From Oscillospiraceae bacterium (lineage in GTDB: Bacteria; Bacillota; Clostridia; Oscillospirales; Ruminococcaceae), in contig JAAVIC010000012.1 of assembly GCA_014799385.1 (NCBI GenBank), positions 1-64,000 of the forward strand: 64,000 bases of DNA, read 5' to 3'. A program made the position numbers and the translations under genes. Shown piece after piece: positions 28,256 to 38,707 of the stretch. Within the stretch, counting starts at the first letter, position 1; every line of letters begins with the position of its first letter. The notes under the pieces were generated by a model that ran no database searches, was not told where the DNA came from, and worked only from the letters and a program-made list of their open reading frames with translations.

Positions 28256-30484
28256 TCACATCAGCTTAAATTGATCAATATCATCATCGAAAACTATGCC
28301 CGCTGCGGGGATAGTCTTGATTCTGAATCTCTCAATGTCCTCGATCTGTACGTTTTGTGCAATTTGCACAGATGCCAGCTCGGTCTTAGTCAACCGCATT
28401 ACTTGAACACCCTGGGTATCACGTGTGGATTTGGCTAGTACCAGAGCCGTATTGAACAGGATTACCTTACCCGCTGCGGACTTTAGAATGAAGTCGCAGT
28501 CCTCGGGAACCACAAACATTCCAACCACTTCGGAAAGACTTGAGAATGCATTCTGTAGCTTCTTTCTACGTGTCTTTGTGGAAAATGACGAAAGAGGAAC
28601 CTTCGCGCACTTTCCGTTCTTGAAGAAAATAACCAGATTCTGGGAATAATCTTCGGTAACCGCCATAAAAATCGGCAGCTCGCCCTCGTCCATTCCGAGC
28701 TTTGCGGGAATATAATCACCCATCACCGATGCCTTGGTTTCGGCAAAATCACTACATTTCACCTTGTAACACTGATGCTTATTGGTGAAAAACAACAAAT
28801 CAGAAATGCTGGATACCTCTGACGAGAACACGATCTCGTCATTTTCCTTGAGTTTTTGTTCACTCGACATACGCAGCGACTTCGGTGTGATCTGCTTGAA
28901 ATATCCCTCGCGCGTAAAGAAAACGTTCACAGGATACCCTTCCGGCTGTTCTTCCTCAATTTCAACCTCTTCTTGGAGGTCGTAAATAAACATTGTTTTC
29001 CGCGGCTGACGATATTTTTCCGCAATCTCGTTAAGTTCATTGATAATTACCTTATCAATTTTCTTGGGATTATTCAGCACTTCTTCCATTTCTTGGATTT
29101 CGGAAGTTAAACTATCGGTTTCCTGAGTTCTTTTAAGGATGTACTCCCTGTTGATATGCCGCAGCTTGATTTCCGCAACATATTCCGCTTGCGGCTCATC
29201 AATACCGAACCCGATCATCAGATTCGGAACGACTTCGGACTCCTCCTCGGTTTCACGAATCAGTTTGATTGCGTAATCGATGTCCGCGAGAATTGTTTTC
29301 AAGCCAAGCAGTAAGTGTAGCTTTTCACGCTTTTTGCTCAAATCAAAGTATATACGCCGTTTCACACACTCGCGGCGGAAGTACGTCCACTCGCTGAGAA
29401 TCTCGTAAACGCCCATTACACGCGGTGTTCCGGCTATCAGTACATTAAAATTGCAGTTGAAATTTTCTTGTAATGGTGTCAATCTGAACAACTTCAACAT
29501 TACCGCATCGGGGTCGTAACCCTTTTTAAGGTCGAAAGTGAGCCTCAAACCGCTTAAATCCGTTTCATCGCGTGCATCGGAAATTTCCTTGATTTTTCCG
29601 TCTTTTACCAAGTCAACAACGCGATCCAAAATCGCTTCAACCGTTGTCGTGGGGGGGATCTGCGTGACCTCGATGCAACGCGCTTCCTTATCAAAATTGT
29701 ATTTCGCGCGGACTTTAACCGCACCAACACCTGTTTTGTAAATCTTTTCCAGCTCGGTCTCGTCATAAATAATGTACCCGCCGCCCGGAAAGTCAGGACC
29801 TTTGAGCGTGGAAAGCGCATTATGCTGCGGATTTTTGATGAGTGCAGCAGCTGTTTCACACACCTCGCTCAAATTGAACGAGCAGATGTTGCTCGCCATT
29901 GAAACCGCCAATCCGAAGTTAGAATTGACTAATATCGCGGGAAACCGCACAGGGAACAGCGTCGGCTCGGTCGTGGAGTTGTCGTAATTCGGCATCATAT
30001 CCACCGCGTCCTTATCAATTTCGGCGAACAATTCCGCGCTGATAGACTCCAGCTTCGCCTCGGTGTAACGACTCGCGGCATACGCCATATCGCGTGAATA
30101 CGACTTTCCGAAGTTGCCCTTGCTATCAACATATGGGTGCAGCAGCGCCTCGTTTCCGCGCGCCAACCGCACCATTGTTTCGTAGATTGCCGCGTCACCA
30201 TGCGGATTCAGACGCATTGTCTGCCCAACAATGTTCGCAGATTTTGTCCGTGCACCCGTCAGCAATCCCATTTTATACATTGTGTATAATAATTTGCGGT
30301 GGGAGGGCTTGAATCCGTCAATCTCGGGCAACGCACGCGACACAATAACACTCATCGCATACGGCATATAATTCTCTTCGAGAGTGCTTACAATATCGGT
30401 TTCAACGACCTTTCCCGAACCCTCTATATACGCGTTTACCGCGTTTTTTTCACTTTTTTTCGGTTGCTTTTTCTTCAATTTCAA
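28256..30484 (-). CDS. parC: DNA topoisomerase (type IIA) subunit A, ParC/GyrA-like
   Basis: [38 protein letters not shown]-like ASRYTEAKL. Confidence 0.85.
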   Translation of the reverse strand: MKLKKKQPKKSEKNAVNAYIEGSGKVVETDIVSTLEENYMPYAMSVIVSRALPEIDGFKPSHRKLLYTMYKMGLLTGARTKSANIVGQTMRLNPHGDAAIYETMVRLARGNEALLHPYVDSKGNFGKSYSRDMAYAASRYTEAKLESISAELFAEIDKDAVDMMPNYDNSTTEPTLFPVRFPAILVNSNFGLAVSMASNICSFNLSEVCETAAALIKNPQHNALSTLKGPDFPGGGYIIYDETELEKIYKTGVGAVKVRAKYNFDKEARCIEVTQIPPTTTVEAILDRVVDLVKDGKIKEISDARDETDLSGLRLTFDLKKGYDPDAVMLKLFRLTPLQENFNCNFNVLIAGTPRVMGVYEILSEWTYFRRECVKRRIYFDLSKKREKLHLLLGLKTILADIDYAIKLIRETEEESEVVPNLMIGFGIDEPQAEYVAEIKLRHINREYILKRTQETDSLTSEIQEMEEVLNNPKKIDKVIINELNEIAEKYRQPRKTMFIYDLQEEVEIEEEQPEGYPVNVFFTREGYFKQITPKSLRMSSEQKLKENDEIVFSSEVSSISDLLFFTNKHQCYKVKCSDFAETKASVMGDYIPAKLGMDEGELPIFMAVTEDYSQNLVIFFKNGKCAKVPLSSFSTKTRRKKLQNAFSSLSEVVGMFVVPEDCDFILKSAAGKVILFNTALVLAKSTRDTQGVQVMRLTKTELASVQIAQNVQIEDIERFRIKTIPAAGIVFDDDIDQFKLM

Positions 30485-30514
30485 TACTCTCCGTAATATC
30501 CAGAATGTGGATTT

Positions 30515-32497
30515 TTAGCTGATGTCGGCAGTATCAAGATACCTGTTGCCATTTTTACGAATGAACTCCTTGCGCCCCTCGAGATTGTTGCCCAGGAGCA
30601 CGTCAAACATCGCTCTGGTGCGCTCCGGGTCGGTCGGCGTGACTTTGATCAAGCGCCGCGTTTCGGGATTCATCGTTGTCAGCGACATCATATCGGGATC
30701 GTTCTCGCCAAGTCCTTTCGACCGCTGTATATTGTATTTCTTGTCGCCGATCATACCCAATATCTTGGTCTTTTCAGCTTCGGTATACGCAAAATACGTA
30801 TCCTTGCCGCTGTTTATTTCGTAAAGCGGCGACTCGGCGATATAGACATATCCACGCTCGATGAGGGTTGGGCAGAGCTGCTCAATCATCGTGAGAATCA
30901 ATGTTCTGATCTGGAATCCGTCCACGTCCGCATCGGTGCAAATTACCACCTTATTCCAACGCAAATTCTCAATATTGAACGAATTGAGGTTTTTATTGGA
31001 CTTTGACTTCACCTCAACTCCACAGCCGAGAACTTTTATCAAATTGGTAATTATTTCCGATTTGAAGATTTTGTCATAGCTTGCCTTCAAACAGTTCAGA
31101 ATCTTGCCGCGCACGGGAATAACCGCCTGAAACTCCGCGTCACGAGCCAATTTAACCGAGCCAAGCGCGGAATCACCCTCCACAATATATACCTCGCGGC
31201 GGCTGACATCGCGGCTTCGGCAGTCCACAAACTTGTCGATACGGTTGGTTAGATCGATCTTCGCGGTAAGGCTCGCAATGCTGGACGAGCGGACTTTCTC
31301 GGCATTCTCGCGTGAGCGTTTGTTCACCAACACGCGCTCGGCGACTTTCACCGCCTCATCGGGATTTTCAATGAAGTACACCTCAAGCTGGTGTTTGAGC
31401 CAATCCGTCATCGCGTCCTTGATAAACGCGTTCGTGACTGCCTTTTTCGTCTGATTCGCGTAGCTCGCCTGAGTTGAGAAGTTAGACGATACAAACACTA
31501 AGCAATCCGCGACATCATCCCACTTCACGGACTTTTCGCCCTTGTTGTACTTGTTGTTGCTTTTCAGGTAGCTGTCAATCTGTGAAAGGAATGCCTTTTT
31601 CATTGCGTCCTCGGGACTTCCGCCGTGCTCCAGCCACGAGGAATTGTGGTAATGTTCAACAAAGTGCATTTCTTTCGAGAACGTGAACGCAACGTTCATC
31701 TTGAGCTTATATTCGTCCTTGTCCTCGCGGTCGCGCCCTTGACGCTGCGTCTGCCAATACTGCGGCGTAGTAAGCGAATTTTCGCCGACCGACTCTTTCA
31801 AGTAGTCAAAAATTCCGTTTGCGTAACAAAACGTTTTTTCGTCAAAATTACCAAATTCGTCCTCGATTCGGCGCAAAAATTCTACGCCATCGTTCACGAC
31901 CGCTTGACGGCGAAGCATATCATCGAGATATTCCGCGCCGACATCGATATCGGTGAACACTTCCAAATCGGGTCGCCAATGGATTTTCGTGCCGGTTTTT
32001 GTGCATTTTGACCGAACAAATCCCTTTTCATTTTCGGTGACGTTGAACCCCTTCTCGAACCGCAATGTGTACATCCACTGCCCGTTGCAGCTCTCGACCT
32101 CCATAAATTCCGCAGCAAACTGCGTTGCGCACAATCCCAGACCGTTCAGACCGAGCGCGTAGGAGTAGTTTTCGCCCGAATTGTTGTCATACTTTCCGCC
32201 TGCGTAGAGCGTGCAGAACGCCAGCTCCCAGTTGTATTTTTCCTCGCCTTGGTTATAGTCAATCGGGATTCCGCGCCCGAAGTCCTCAACAGTTATCGAC
32301 TTATCGTTGTGAAGCGTGATAACGATCTGCTTTCCATAGCCCTCGCGCGCCTCATCAATGGAGTTGGAAATTATCTCGAAAACCGAATGCCGACAGCCGT
32401 CAATGCTGTCCGAACCAAATATAACCGCGGGTCTGAGCCGAACCTGGTCAGGACCTTTCAGCGATTTTAAGTCATTATAATTGGATTTTTTTGCCAT
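30515..32497 (-). CDS. parE: DNA topoisomerase (type IIA) subunit B, ParE/GyrB-like
   Basis: LRPAVIFGSDSIDGCRHSVFEIISNSIDEA; EGDSALGS; QRSKGLGE. Confidence 0.85.
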   Translation of the reverse strand: MAKKSNYNDLKSLKGPDQVRLRPAVIFGSDSIDGCRHSVFEIISNSIDEAREGYGKQIVITLHNDKSITVEDFGRGIPIDYNQGEEKYNWELAFCTLYAGGKYDNNSGENYSYALGLNGLGLCATQFAAEFMEVESCNGQWMYTLRFEKGFNVTENEKGFVRSKCTKTGTKIHWRPDLEVFTDIDVGAEYLDDMLRRQAVVNDGVEFLRRIEDEFGNFDEKTFCYANGIFDYLKESVGENSLTTPQYWQTQRQGRDREDKDEYKLKMNVAFTFSKEMHFVEHYHNSSWLEHGGSPEDAMKKAFLSQIDSYLKSNNKYNKGEKSVKWDDVADCLVFVSSNFSTQASYANQTKKAVTNAFIKDAMTDWLKHQLEVYFIENPDEAVKVAERVLVNKRSRENAEKVRSSSIASLTAKIDLTNRIDKFVDCRSRDVSRREVYIVEGDSALGSVKLARDAEFQAVIPVRGKILNCLKASYDKIFKSEIITNLIKVLGCGVEVKSKSNKNLNSFNIENLRWNKVVICTDADVDGFQIRTLILTMIEQLCPTLIERGYVYIAESPLYEINSGKDTYFAYTEAEKTKILGMIGDKKYNIQRSKGLGENDPDMMSLTTMNPETRRLIKVTPTDPERTRAMFDVLLGNNLEGRKEFIRKNGNRYLDTADIS

Positions 32498-32558
32498 TTT
32501 TTCACCCTAATCTAACATAATATATATCATTATACCACATAAAGTTGGAAAATGCAAT

Positions 32559-32586
32559 ACCCACCACAAAATTTTGGTGGGTATTT
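32559..32586 (-). terminator. Intrinsic terminator
   Basis: ATACCCACCACAAAATTTTGGTGGGTAT followed on the minus strand by an AT-rich stretch. Confidence 0.5.
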
Positions 32587-32588
32587 TT

Positions 32589-33077
32589 TCATAATCGGAT
32601 TCCCTCGCCCTCAAGGCGGATTATGTAGAATTGCCTTAGCCATTCGGGTTCTTTGTCAACTTTATCAACAAGTTTCAACAATTGTCTTTTTCCAACACGT
32701 CTGTCAAGAATTGCCAACATTCTGACAATAGCATTTTCGCTGTTCAGACTTTCGGAAATTGAGTGAATGTTAAACTCCCGATATGCGCTGTAAAAGCACT
32801 TCTGATCGAAATGTCCATCGTGCAAAGCCGCATTATAAGCCATTTTCCAACGCTTATTGCCTTTGAATTTCCGCAGTTTAATGTCGTGCATATCGTATCC
32901 CGCGTAAAAGTCGGAATAATCGCTCTTGAAAATCTCGCGCCCGTCAAACCGCACCGCTACGCGCCCATTGTGGTCAAAGTACTTGCTGTAAGAGGTACAG
33001 AAATATTGTATCCGCCCGCGCAGACATTCTGCAAGTAAATCCTCCTCAAGACGTTTCCTGACACCGCTCCACGTCAT
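32589..33077 (-). CDS. Hypothetical protein
   Basis: ORF downstream of the DUF4261-like gene; start MTWSGVRKRLEEDLL. Confidence 0.65.
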   Translation of the reverse strand: MTWSGVRKRLEEDLLAECLRGRIQYFCTSYSKYFDHNGRVAVRFDGREIFKSDYSDFYAGYDMHDIKLRKFKGNKRWKMAYNAALHDGHFDQKCFYSAYREFNIHSISESLNSENAIVRMLAILDRRVGKRQLLKLVDKVDKEPEWLRQFYIIRLEGEGIRL

Positions 33078-33096
33078 TTTGAATCCCCTTTCCGCT

Positions 33097-33990
33097 TCAA
33101 TCGCGCGTTCCCGCCGCAAACTCGCCGCAATTCACGTCCAAAACCACTCGAATCGGCTGTATAAGCGACTCCTCGTACTGTGTGCGCCACTGCGGCTCCC
33201 ACTGCATATTTCCGTTCTCGTCCATACTGTCAACGGTGTCGCCCGCAGCAATCGGAAAGCCGTTGCTGAACTGGTAACTCGCGATATTGTAGACATATCT
33301 CACCGCATAGTTCGGGTTAATGCCGCGGAAGTGCAGCTGCACATCGGGCTCGCGGAACATATGAAAACCGATCGTGTCAACGATTGCGTCGTCCTCCGTA
33401 CCTTGAATCGTAAAGAAACGTGCATTAACCGCAAGCCGTATGAATCTTCCCGCAAGGTCAAAACGCTTTGAATCCTCGAAATCCCTGGGAGTAGTCAGCT
33501 TTCCGCTGCCAATAACATAGATCCCCTCACATTTCGGGTAACACTTCAAAGCCGCGTCAACTTGCGCCAGCAGCAGCTCCGCCTGCTCTTGGTAATGCAG
33601 CGCCGAGCCGTAAAAATTGAAGATGTTCACGCAATATTTGAACTCATCAATTTTTTGCGCACCATCGGGGAAATCCCAGAATTGACTGCGTTGAAGTTCA
33701 TCAATTCCATCGGATTTGAACTCGGTCGGCTCCATTATACACGCCAGCACCGGAATCCCTTGCGGAACGTCCTCAAACACAGCCTTGAGCTTCTGTACGG
33801 CAAACATCGCCGGACCATCGGATGTTTTACCGCCGACAATCTCAATCTTACCTAAATTGGCTTCCAGAGCCGATTTAAGTGCGTCCTCGCCTGCCAGATC
33901 TGGTTTCTCGCTAAACAGCAGCTGCGCCATAAGCATCTGTTGATCGGGGACGCGATCTTCCAGATTCTGGTTAAAAACTTTATCGCTCAT
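33097..33990 (-). CDS. DUF4261-like protein
   Basis: MLMAQLLFSEKPDL...TIGFHMFREPDVQLHFRG pattern recalled for DUF4261. Confidence 0.6.
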   Translation of the reverse strand: MSDKVFNQNLEDRVPDQQMLMAQLLFSEKPDLAGEDALKSALEANLGKIEIVGGKTSDGPAMFAVQKLKAVFEDVPQGIPVLACIMEPTEFKSDGIDELQRSQFWDFPDGAQKIDEFKYCVNIFNFYGSALHYQEQAELLLAQVDAALKCYPKCEGIYVIGSGKLTTPRDFEDSKRFDLAGRFIRLAVNARFFTIQGTEDDAIVDTIGFHMFREPDVQLHFRGINPNYAVRYVYNIASYQFSNGFPIAAGDTVDSMDENGNMQWEPQWRTQYEESLIQPIRVVLDVNCGEFAAGTRD

Positions 33991-34022
33991 AAACAATTCC
34001 TTTCTTTGTGCAAATTGCACAA

Positions 34023-34607
34023 TCACTTTTTCGGATCAATAAACTCACGGTAATCATATACGTAAATCACGCCGGAAATAACTGTCAGCAATGCTGTGAG
34101 GTACATCAAAACATCGCGTATTATCTGAATCGGGAAGTCGCCGCCGATTATCCCAAAATCCTCGCAAAGCACTGCCAGAACAAGAATTACCGCCATCGAA
34201 ACCATCGTTACAGCAGTCTTGAGCTTACCCCAGATGTTTGCCGGGATTACAGCTTTCTTGGGGCTGGAAGCGGCTACCAAACGAATCCCGGATACCAGAA
34301 ATTCCCTCGTCAAAATGACGAAGACAACCCACGCGGAAGTCCACTTCAACTCAATAAAGCAGACCAGTGCCGCCGCCACGAGAACCTTGTCCGCAAGCGG
34401 GTCTAGGAACTTTCCGAAGTCGGTTATCAAATTGTATTTCCGCGCAATTTTTCCGTCCAACATATCGGTAAGACTTGCCAATCCGAACAGGATTGTTGCA
34501 TATAGGAAACGATACGGAATCGCGGAAAAGCACATAAAAAAAACGAAAAAAGGTACGATAATCACGCGAAAAAGCGTCAATTTATTGGGCAAATTCACCA
34601 AAGCCAC
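34023..34607 (-). CDS. pgsA: CDP-diacylglycerol--glycerol-3-phosphate 3-phosphatidyltransferase
   Basis: NLPNKLTLFRVIIVPFFV; DMLDGKIAR...GKFLDPLADK. Confidence 0.93.
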   Translation of the reverse strand: MALVNLPNKLTLFRVIIVPFFVFFMCFSAIPYRFLYATILFGLASLTDMLDGKIARKYNLITDFGKFLDPLADKVLVAAALVCFIELKWTSAWVVFVILTREFLVSGIRLVAASSPKKAVIPANIWGKLKTAVTMVSMAVILVLAVLCEDFGIIGGDFPIQIIRDVLMYLTALLTVISGVIYVYDYREFIDPKK

Positions 34608-34649
34608 CTCACATTATCCAAAAAAAGTTAAAATTCACGGGGCAAAATT

Positions 34650-35996
34650 TTACAGTACCTCACCAATTAAATTGTTGTCAAGCACGTCCGTGAAACGGAT
34701 TTGTACAAAATCACCAATGTTTAATTGCTTTTGCGAGGTAAAGTAAATCATTCCGTCAATCTCGGGCGCGAACATAGCCGAACGTCCAAAATAGTGCTCC
34801 AGATAGCGGTCATATCCCTCAACAACGACCTCTGTCTCCTCGCCAATCATCGACTCGTACAGCTCTGCCACACGCGTGTCCTGCTGCTCCTCAAGAATTT
34901 CCTTGCGGTGTTCACGAACCTCCTCGTCCACTTGGTCATCGAATGCCGCAGCGGGAGTGTTTTCCTCTTCGGAGTACGAGAAACAGCCCATACGCTCAAA
35001 TTTCAACTCTTGTGCAAATTCACCAAGGCGATTGAACTGCTCCTCTGTTTCACCGGGGAAACCCGTGATGAACGTTGTTCGCAATGTTATTCCGGGTATT
35101 TTCGTTCTCAGTTTGTGGATCAGCTCGCGAAGAGATTGCTCGTCTCCGCGTCTGTTCATACGTTTCAGAATCGCGCCATCGCAGTGCTGAAGCGGAATAT
35201 CAAGGTATTTTACAATTTTTTCCTGATTCGCGATACAGTCGATCAACTCGTCCGTGATTCGCTCGGGATACGCGTACAAAATACGTATCCACTTTAATTT
35301 GTCTATTTTGCACAACTCATTCAATAAATCCACAAGTGACAGCTTGTTGTACAAGTCAAGACCGTACCGTGTGGTGTCTTGGGCGATAATGACGATTTCT
35401 TTCACACCACGCTCTGCGAGCCACTTCGCCTCGCTTACAACATTTTCCATCGGTCTGCTGCGGTATCTTCCGCGAATTTGCGGAATTGCACAATAGGTGC
35501 AACAATTGTCGCAGCCGTCCGCGATTCGCAAATACGCGTAATGTGGCATAGTGGAGAGGATTCTCGCGCCCTCCATGGTGTGGTCCTCTTTCTTCCCAAA
35601 CGCGCAGATACGATCGCCATTCGTCATTTTTACGAAAATCTCGGAGATCCTTTCATACTCGGCGATTCCGACAATCGCGTCCACCTCGGGATATTCCGCC
35701 GCAAACTCCTCACGATACCGCTCCGACAGACAGCCCGTAACCACGATATACTTTATTGTACCCTCGTTTTTCAGCGTTATTAACTCGTTAAGCCACTCGA
35801 TTGCTTCCTCTTTTGCGGCTGTAATGAACCCACAGGTATTCAGCAGCACGATATCCGACAGTCCCGGCTCCTCCGCAAACTCGTATCCTGCCTTGTGAAG
35901 CCGCGCCATTATCATCTCTGCGTCAGCCTGATTCTTCGCGCAGCCAAGTGACACCACAGCCACTTTCAACTGATTATTTTCACTTTTTTCAGACAT
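34650..35996 (-). CDS. rimO: Ribosomal protein S12 methylthiotransferase
   Basis: VSLGCAKNQADAE; ADGCDNCCTYCAIPQIRG. Confidence 0.95.
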   Translation of the reverse strand: MSEKSENNQLKVAVVSLGCAKNQADAEMIMARLHKAGYEFAEEPGLSDIVLLNTCGFITAAKEEAIEWLNELITLKNEGTIKYIVVTGCLSERYREEFAAEYPEVDAIVGIAEYERISEIFVKMTNGDRICAFGKKEDHTMEGARILSTMPHYAYLRIADGCDNCCTYCAIPQIRGRYRSRPMENVVSEAKWLAERGVKEIVIIAQDTTRYGLDLYNKLSLVDLLNELCKIDKLKWIRILYAYPERITDELIDCIANQEKIVKYLDIPLQHCDGAILKRMNRRGDEQSLRELIHKLRTKIPGITLRTTFITGFPGETEEQFNRLGEFAQELKFERMGCFSYSEEENTPAAAFDDQVDEEVREHRKEILEEQQDTRVAELYESMIGEETEVVVEGYDRYLEHYFGRSAMFAPEIDGMIYFTSQKQLNIGDFVQIRFTDVLDNNLIGEVL

Positions 35997-36001
35997 TAGA
36001 T

Positions 36002-36547
36002 TTATTCATCCTCCCACAATTCGTCAATTTCACCAAATTCATCTTCGTCATTTTGCACAACAAATTCAATACACCGCTTTATCGCGCCAAAGTCGTAACC
36101 TCGCCGCGCCAGTGCGGCGACAGTTCTGCGGCGGTCGTCAAAATCCCGAATCTTATCGCTGTACTTCCGCTCTATAAGCGATGTTAGCTCCTCATCTAGC
36201 TCCTCGGTCGGAATATCCGCGAGAGTGTATTCTACAAGTTCCCTGTCAAGACCGCGATGGAGCATTTCCGCGCGTACCCGCCGAATCCCCCAATGCTTGC
36301 GTGTAATCAGATATTCCGCGAAACGAGGCGCGTAGTCCTCATCATTGACATAACCCCGCTCGCAGACGTAATCCACGGCGGTTTCGGCGATTTCCGCACC
36401 GTAGGTTTTCGTCAATTTGCACAAAAGCTCTCCTCGGCAGTATTGACGCTCACCAAGCAGATACAATGCGCGTTTTTTCGCTCTGCTTAGCGATTCTGCC
36501 GCGTCAAGCGGCTCTGCCTTGCGGCGGCGGTAATATGTTCCCATCAC
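36002..36547 (-). CDS. recX: Regulatory protein RecX
   Basis: [23 protein letters not shown]; directly after recA. Confidence 0.87.
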   Translation of the reverse strand: MMGTYYRRRKAEPLDAAESLSRAKKRALYLLGERQYCRGELLCKLTKTYGAEIAETAVDYVCERGYVNDEDYAPRFAEYLITRKHWGIRRVRAEMLHRGLDRELVEYTLADIPTEELDEELTSLIERKYSDKIRDFDDRRRTVAALARRGYDFGAIKRCIEFVVQNDEDEFGEIDELWEDE

Positions 36548-37779
36548 TCAAAATCCTCGGTAGAAAACTCCGAAAATTCATCGTCACCGCTATCGCTTTC
36601 AGCCTTTGCTTTCTTGGATTTCGTCTTTTTCTCCGGCTTAGCTGATTCCTCGGGCTTGGAATCCGAATTTTCGTCATTTTGCACAATATCGTTCTTGTCC
36701 TCTTCTTTTTGTTCGGCTTCAGACCTCTTCTGGAACTCATCACGAACCTTTTGTTCGATTTCATCGCAAACCTGAGCATTCTCCTTGAGGAAATCCTTTA
36801 CCTTGTCCTTGCCCTGACCAATCCGCACGCCGTCATAGCTGAACCACGAGCCGCTTTTCTTGATGATATCGAACTCCACGGCGCAGTCGATAATCTCTCC
36901 GAGCTTGGAAATACCCTCGCCGAACAGCATATCGAACTCAGCTGTCTTGAACGGCGGTGCGACCTTATTCTTAACGACCTTACATTTCACGCGGTTTCCG
37001 ATGACTTCACTGCCGCTCTTTATCGGCTCTCCCTTGCGCACGTCAATGCGCACGGACGCGTAAAATTTCAGTGCGCGTCCGCCCGGTGTGGTTTCGGGAT
37101 TTCCGTACAGAACGCCAATCTTCTCACGAATTTGGTTTATAAAAATCGCTACGCAGTTGGTCTTGGAAACCGCTGCGGTGAGCTTGCGCATCGCTTGGGA
37201 CATCAGACGCGCCTGAACGCCAACGTGCGCATCGCCCATATCGCCGTCGATTTCGGCTTGTGTTGCCATCGCCGCAACCGAGTCGAGCACCACGATATCC
37301 AACGCGCCCGAACGAACCAGCGTTTCGATGATTTCCAGAGCCTGCTCGCCGGTGTCGGGCTGAGATACAAGAAGATTGTCAACGTCAACGCCCAATGCCT
37401 TTGCGTACACAGGGTCGAGCGCGTGCTCCACATCAATGAATGCCGCCGCACCGCCCGCCTTCTGGCATTCCGCGACTGCGTGCAAACACAGAGTGGTCTT
37501 TCCGGAGCTTTCCGCACCATATACCTCAATGATGCGTCCCTTGGGCAAACCTCCGATTCCAAGCGCGAGGTCGAGCATCAACGAACCTGTGGAAACGTGC
37601 TCGATGTTCAGGTTCTGATTCGCGCCCATCAGCATTATTGTTCCCTCGCCGAACTGCTTCTCAATCTGCGCTATCGCGGCTTGCAGAGCGCGTTTCTTCT
37701 CCGCTGCGTCAACGATCCGCTCAGCCGTTTTGGTATTTTTTTCCTTTTTCTTATCCATTGCCATTGTCTTGTCCTCCAA
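36544..37779 (-). CDS. recA: Recombinase RecA
   Basis: [55 protein letters not shown]. Confidence 0.97.
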   Translation of the reverse strand: MEDKTMAMDKKKEKNTKTAERIVDAAEKKRALQAAIAQIEKQFGEGTIMLMGANQNLNIEHVSTGSLMLDLALGIGGLPKGRIIEVYGAESSGKTTLCLHAVAECQKAGGAAAFIDVEHALDPVYAKALGVDVDNLLVSQPDTGEQALEIIETLVRSGALDIVVLDSVAAMATQAEIDGDMGDAHVGVQARLMSQAMRKLTAAVSKTNCVAIFINQIREKIGVLYGNPETTPGGRALKFYASVRIDVRKGEPIKSGSEVIGNRVKCKVVKNKVAPPFKTAEFDMLFGEGISKLGEIIDCAVEFDIIKKSGSWFSYDGVRIGQGKDKVKDFLKENAQVCDEIEQKVRDEFQKRSEAEQKEEDKNDIVQNDENSDSKPEESAKPEKKTKSKKAKAESDSGDDEFSEFSTEDFE

Positions 37780-37809
37780 AATAAATATGTACCCAAATTC
37801 CGTAAGGAT

Positions 37810-38706
37810 TTACGGAGATTTTATTCCCCATACTACGCGCTCAATTTTGCACAAATCTTTAACAATACTTGTTTCAAATCCGCTCTCCGAGAGAATCCGT
37901 GCGACTTCGGAAGCTTGCCCCGCTCCGACTTCAAAAAATATCGCGCCGCCTGTTTTTACGCTTGCCGTATATTCACAAACAATCGACCAATAGAAATCCA
38001 GTCCGTCCAAACCGCCATACAGAGCCATTTTCGGTTCAAACGAAACCTCTTTCTGCAAATGTTGCATATCGAATTCGGAAAGATATGGCGGATTCGCGGC
38101 AATCAAATCAAACTCACCCAATCCGCGGCGAATTTCCGAATCAAAAATATCTCCCAAAATCGGCTTAACACGCTCCTCCGCATCATTTAACCGCACATTC
38201 TCCGCAAGATACCCAAATGCCGCTCCGGAAAGCTCCACACAAGAAACCTCGGCATTGGCAAGTTTTGCCAGCGTAATTCCGATACAACCCGTACCGGCGC
38301 ATAAATCCAACACCCGCCGCTGTTCGGGCGGACGATTTTTCAGAAACTCAAGCGCGGTTTCCACAAGCGTTTCCGTATCCTGACGCGGAATCAGCACACC
38401 CTCGCCCACCTTGAAAGGCAGACCGTAAAATTGCCACTCGCCGATAATGTATTGAAGCGGCTCGCCATCCAAGCGCCTTCCCAACATCTCGGCGGCACGC
38501 CGCCGCACCTCTGTGGGGAGATCTCTGCTTGAAATAGGTTCGGTGTACAGCTTTGTCCTGTCCACACCCGCGCAGACCAACAACTCTATCGCCTCGAAGC
38601 GGGCATTTTCAATACCATCCATTTCAAGTCTTTGTGTAAAGAGATAAACAATATTTCTCTTTAACGAATAATTATGATTAATTTCGCGAACACTCAACAA
38701 AATCAC
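37810..38706 (-). CDS. prmC: Peptide chain release factor N(5)-glutamine methyltransferase
   Basis: VLIPRQDTETLVE; LDLCAGTGCIGI; AANPPYL. Confidence 0.92.
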   Translation of the reverse strand: MILLSVREINHNYSLKRNIVYLFTQRLEMDGIENARFEAIELLVCAGVDRTKLYTEPISSRDLPTEVRRRAAEMLGRRLDGEPLQYIIGEWQFYGLPFKVGEGVLIPRQDTETLVETALEFLKNRPPEQRRVLDLCAGTGCIGITLAKLANAEVSCVELSGAAFGYLAENVRLNDAEERVKPILGDIFDSEIRRGLGEFDLIAANPPYLSEFDMQHLQKEVSFEPKMALYGGLDGLDFYWSIVCEYTASVKTGGAIFFEVGAGQASEVARILSESGFETSIVKDLCKIERVVWGIKSP

Positions 38707-38707
38707 C

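Noticed and set aside
11319-37866. Dispersed motif explained as a promoter or transcription-factor site
   Set aside because: Many copies are deep inside CDS on either strand, with no consistent position relative to gene starts; a general DNA-level role is a better working idea.
36679-38190. 503-aa plus-strand ORF
   Set aside because: Antisense to recA and prmC; no RBS or family motif.
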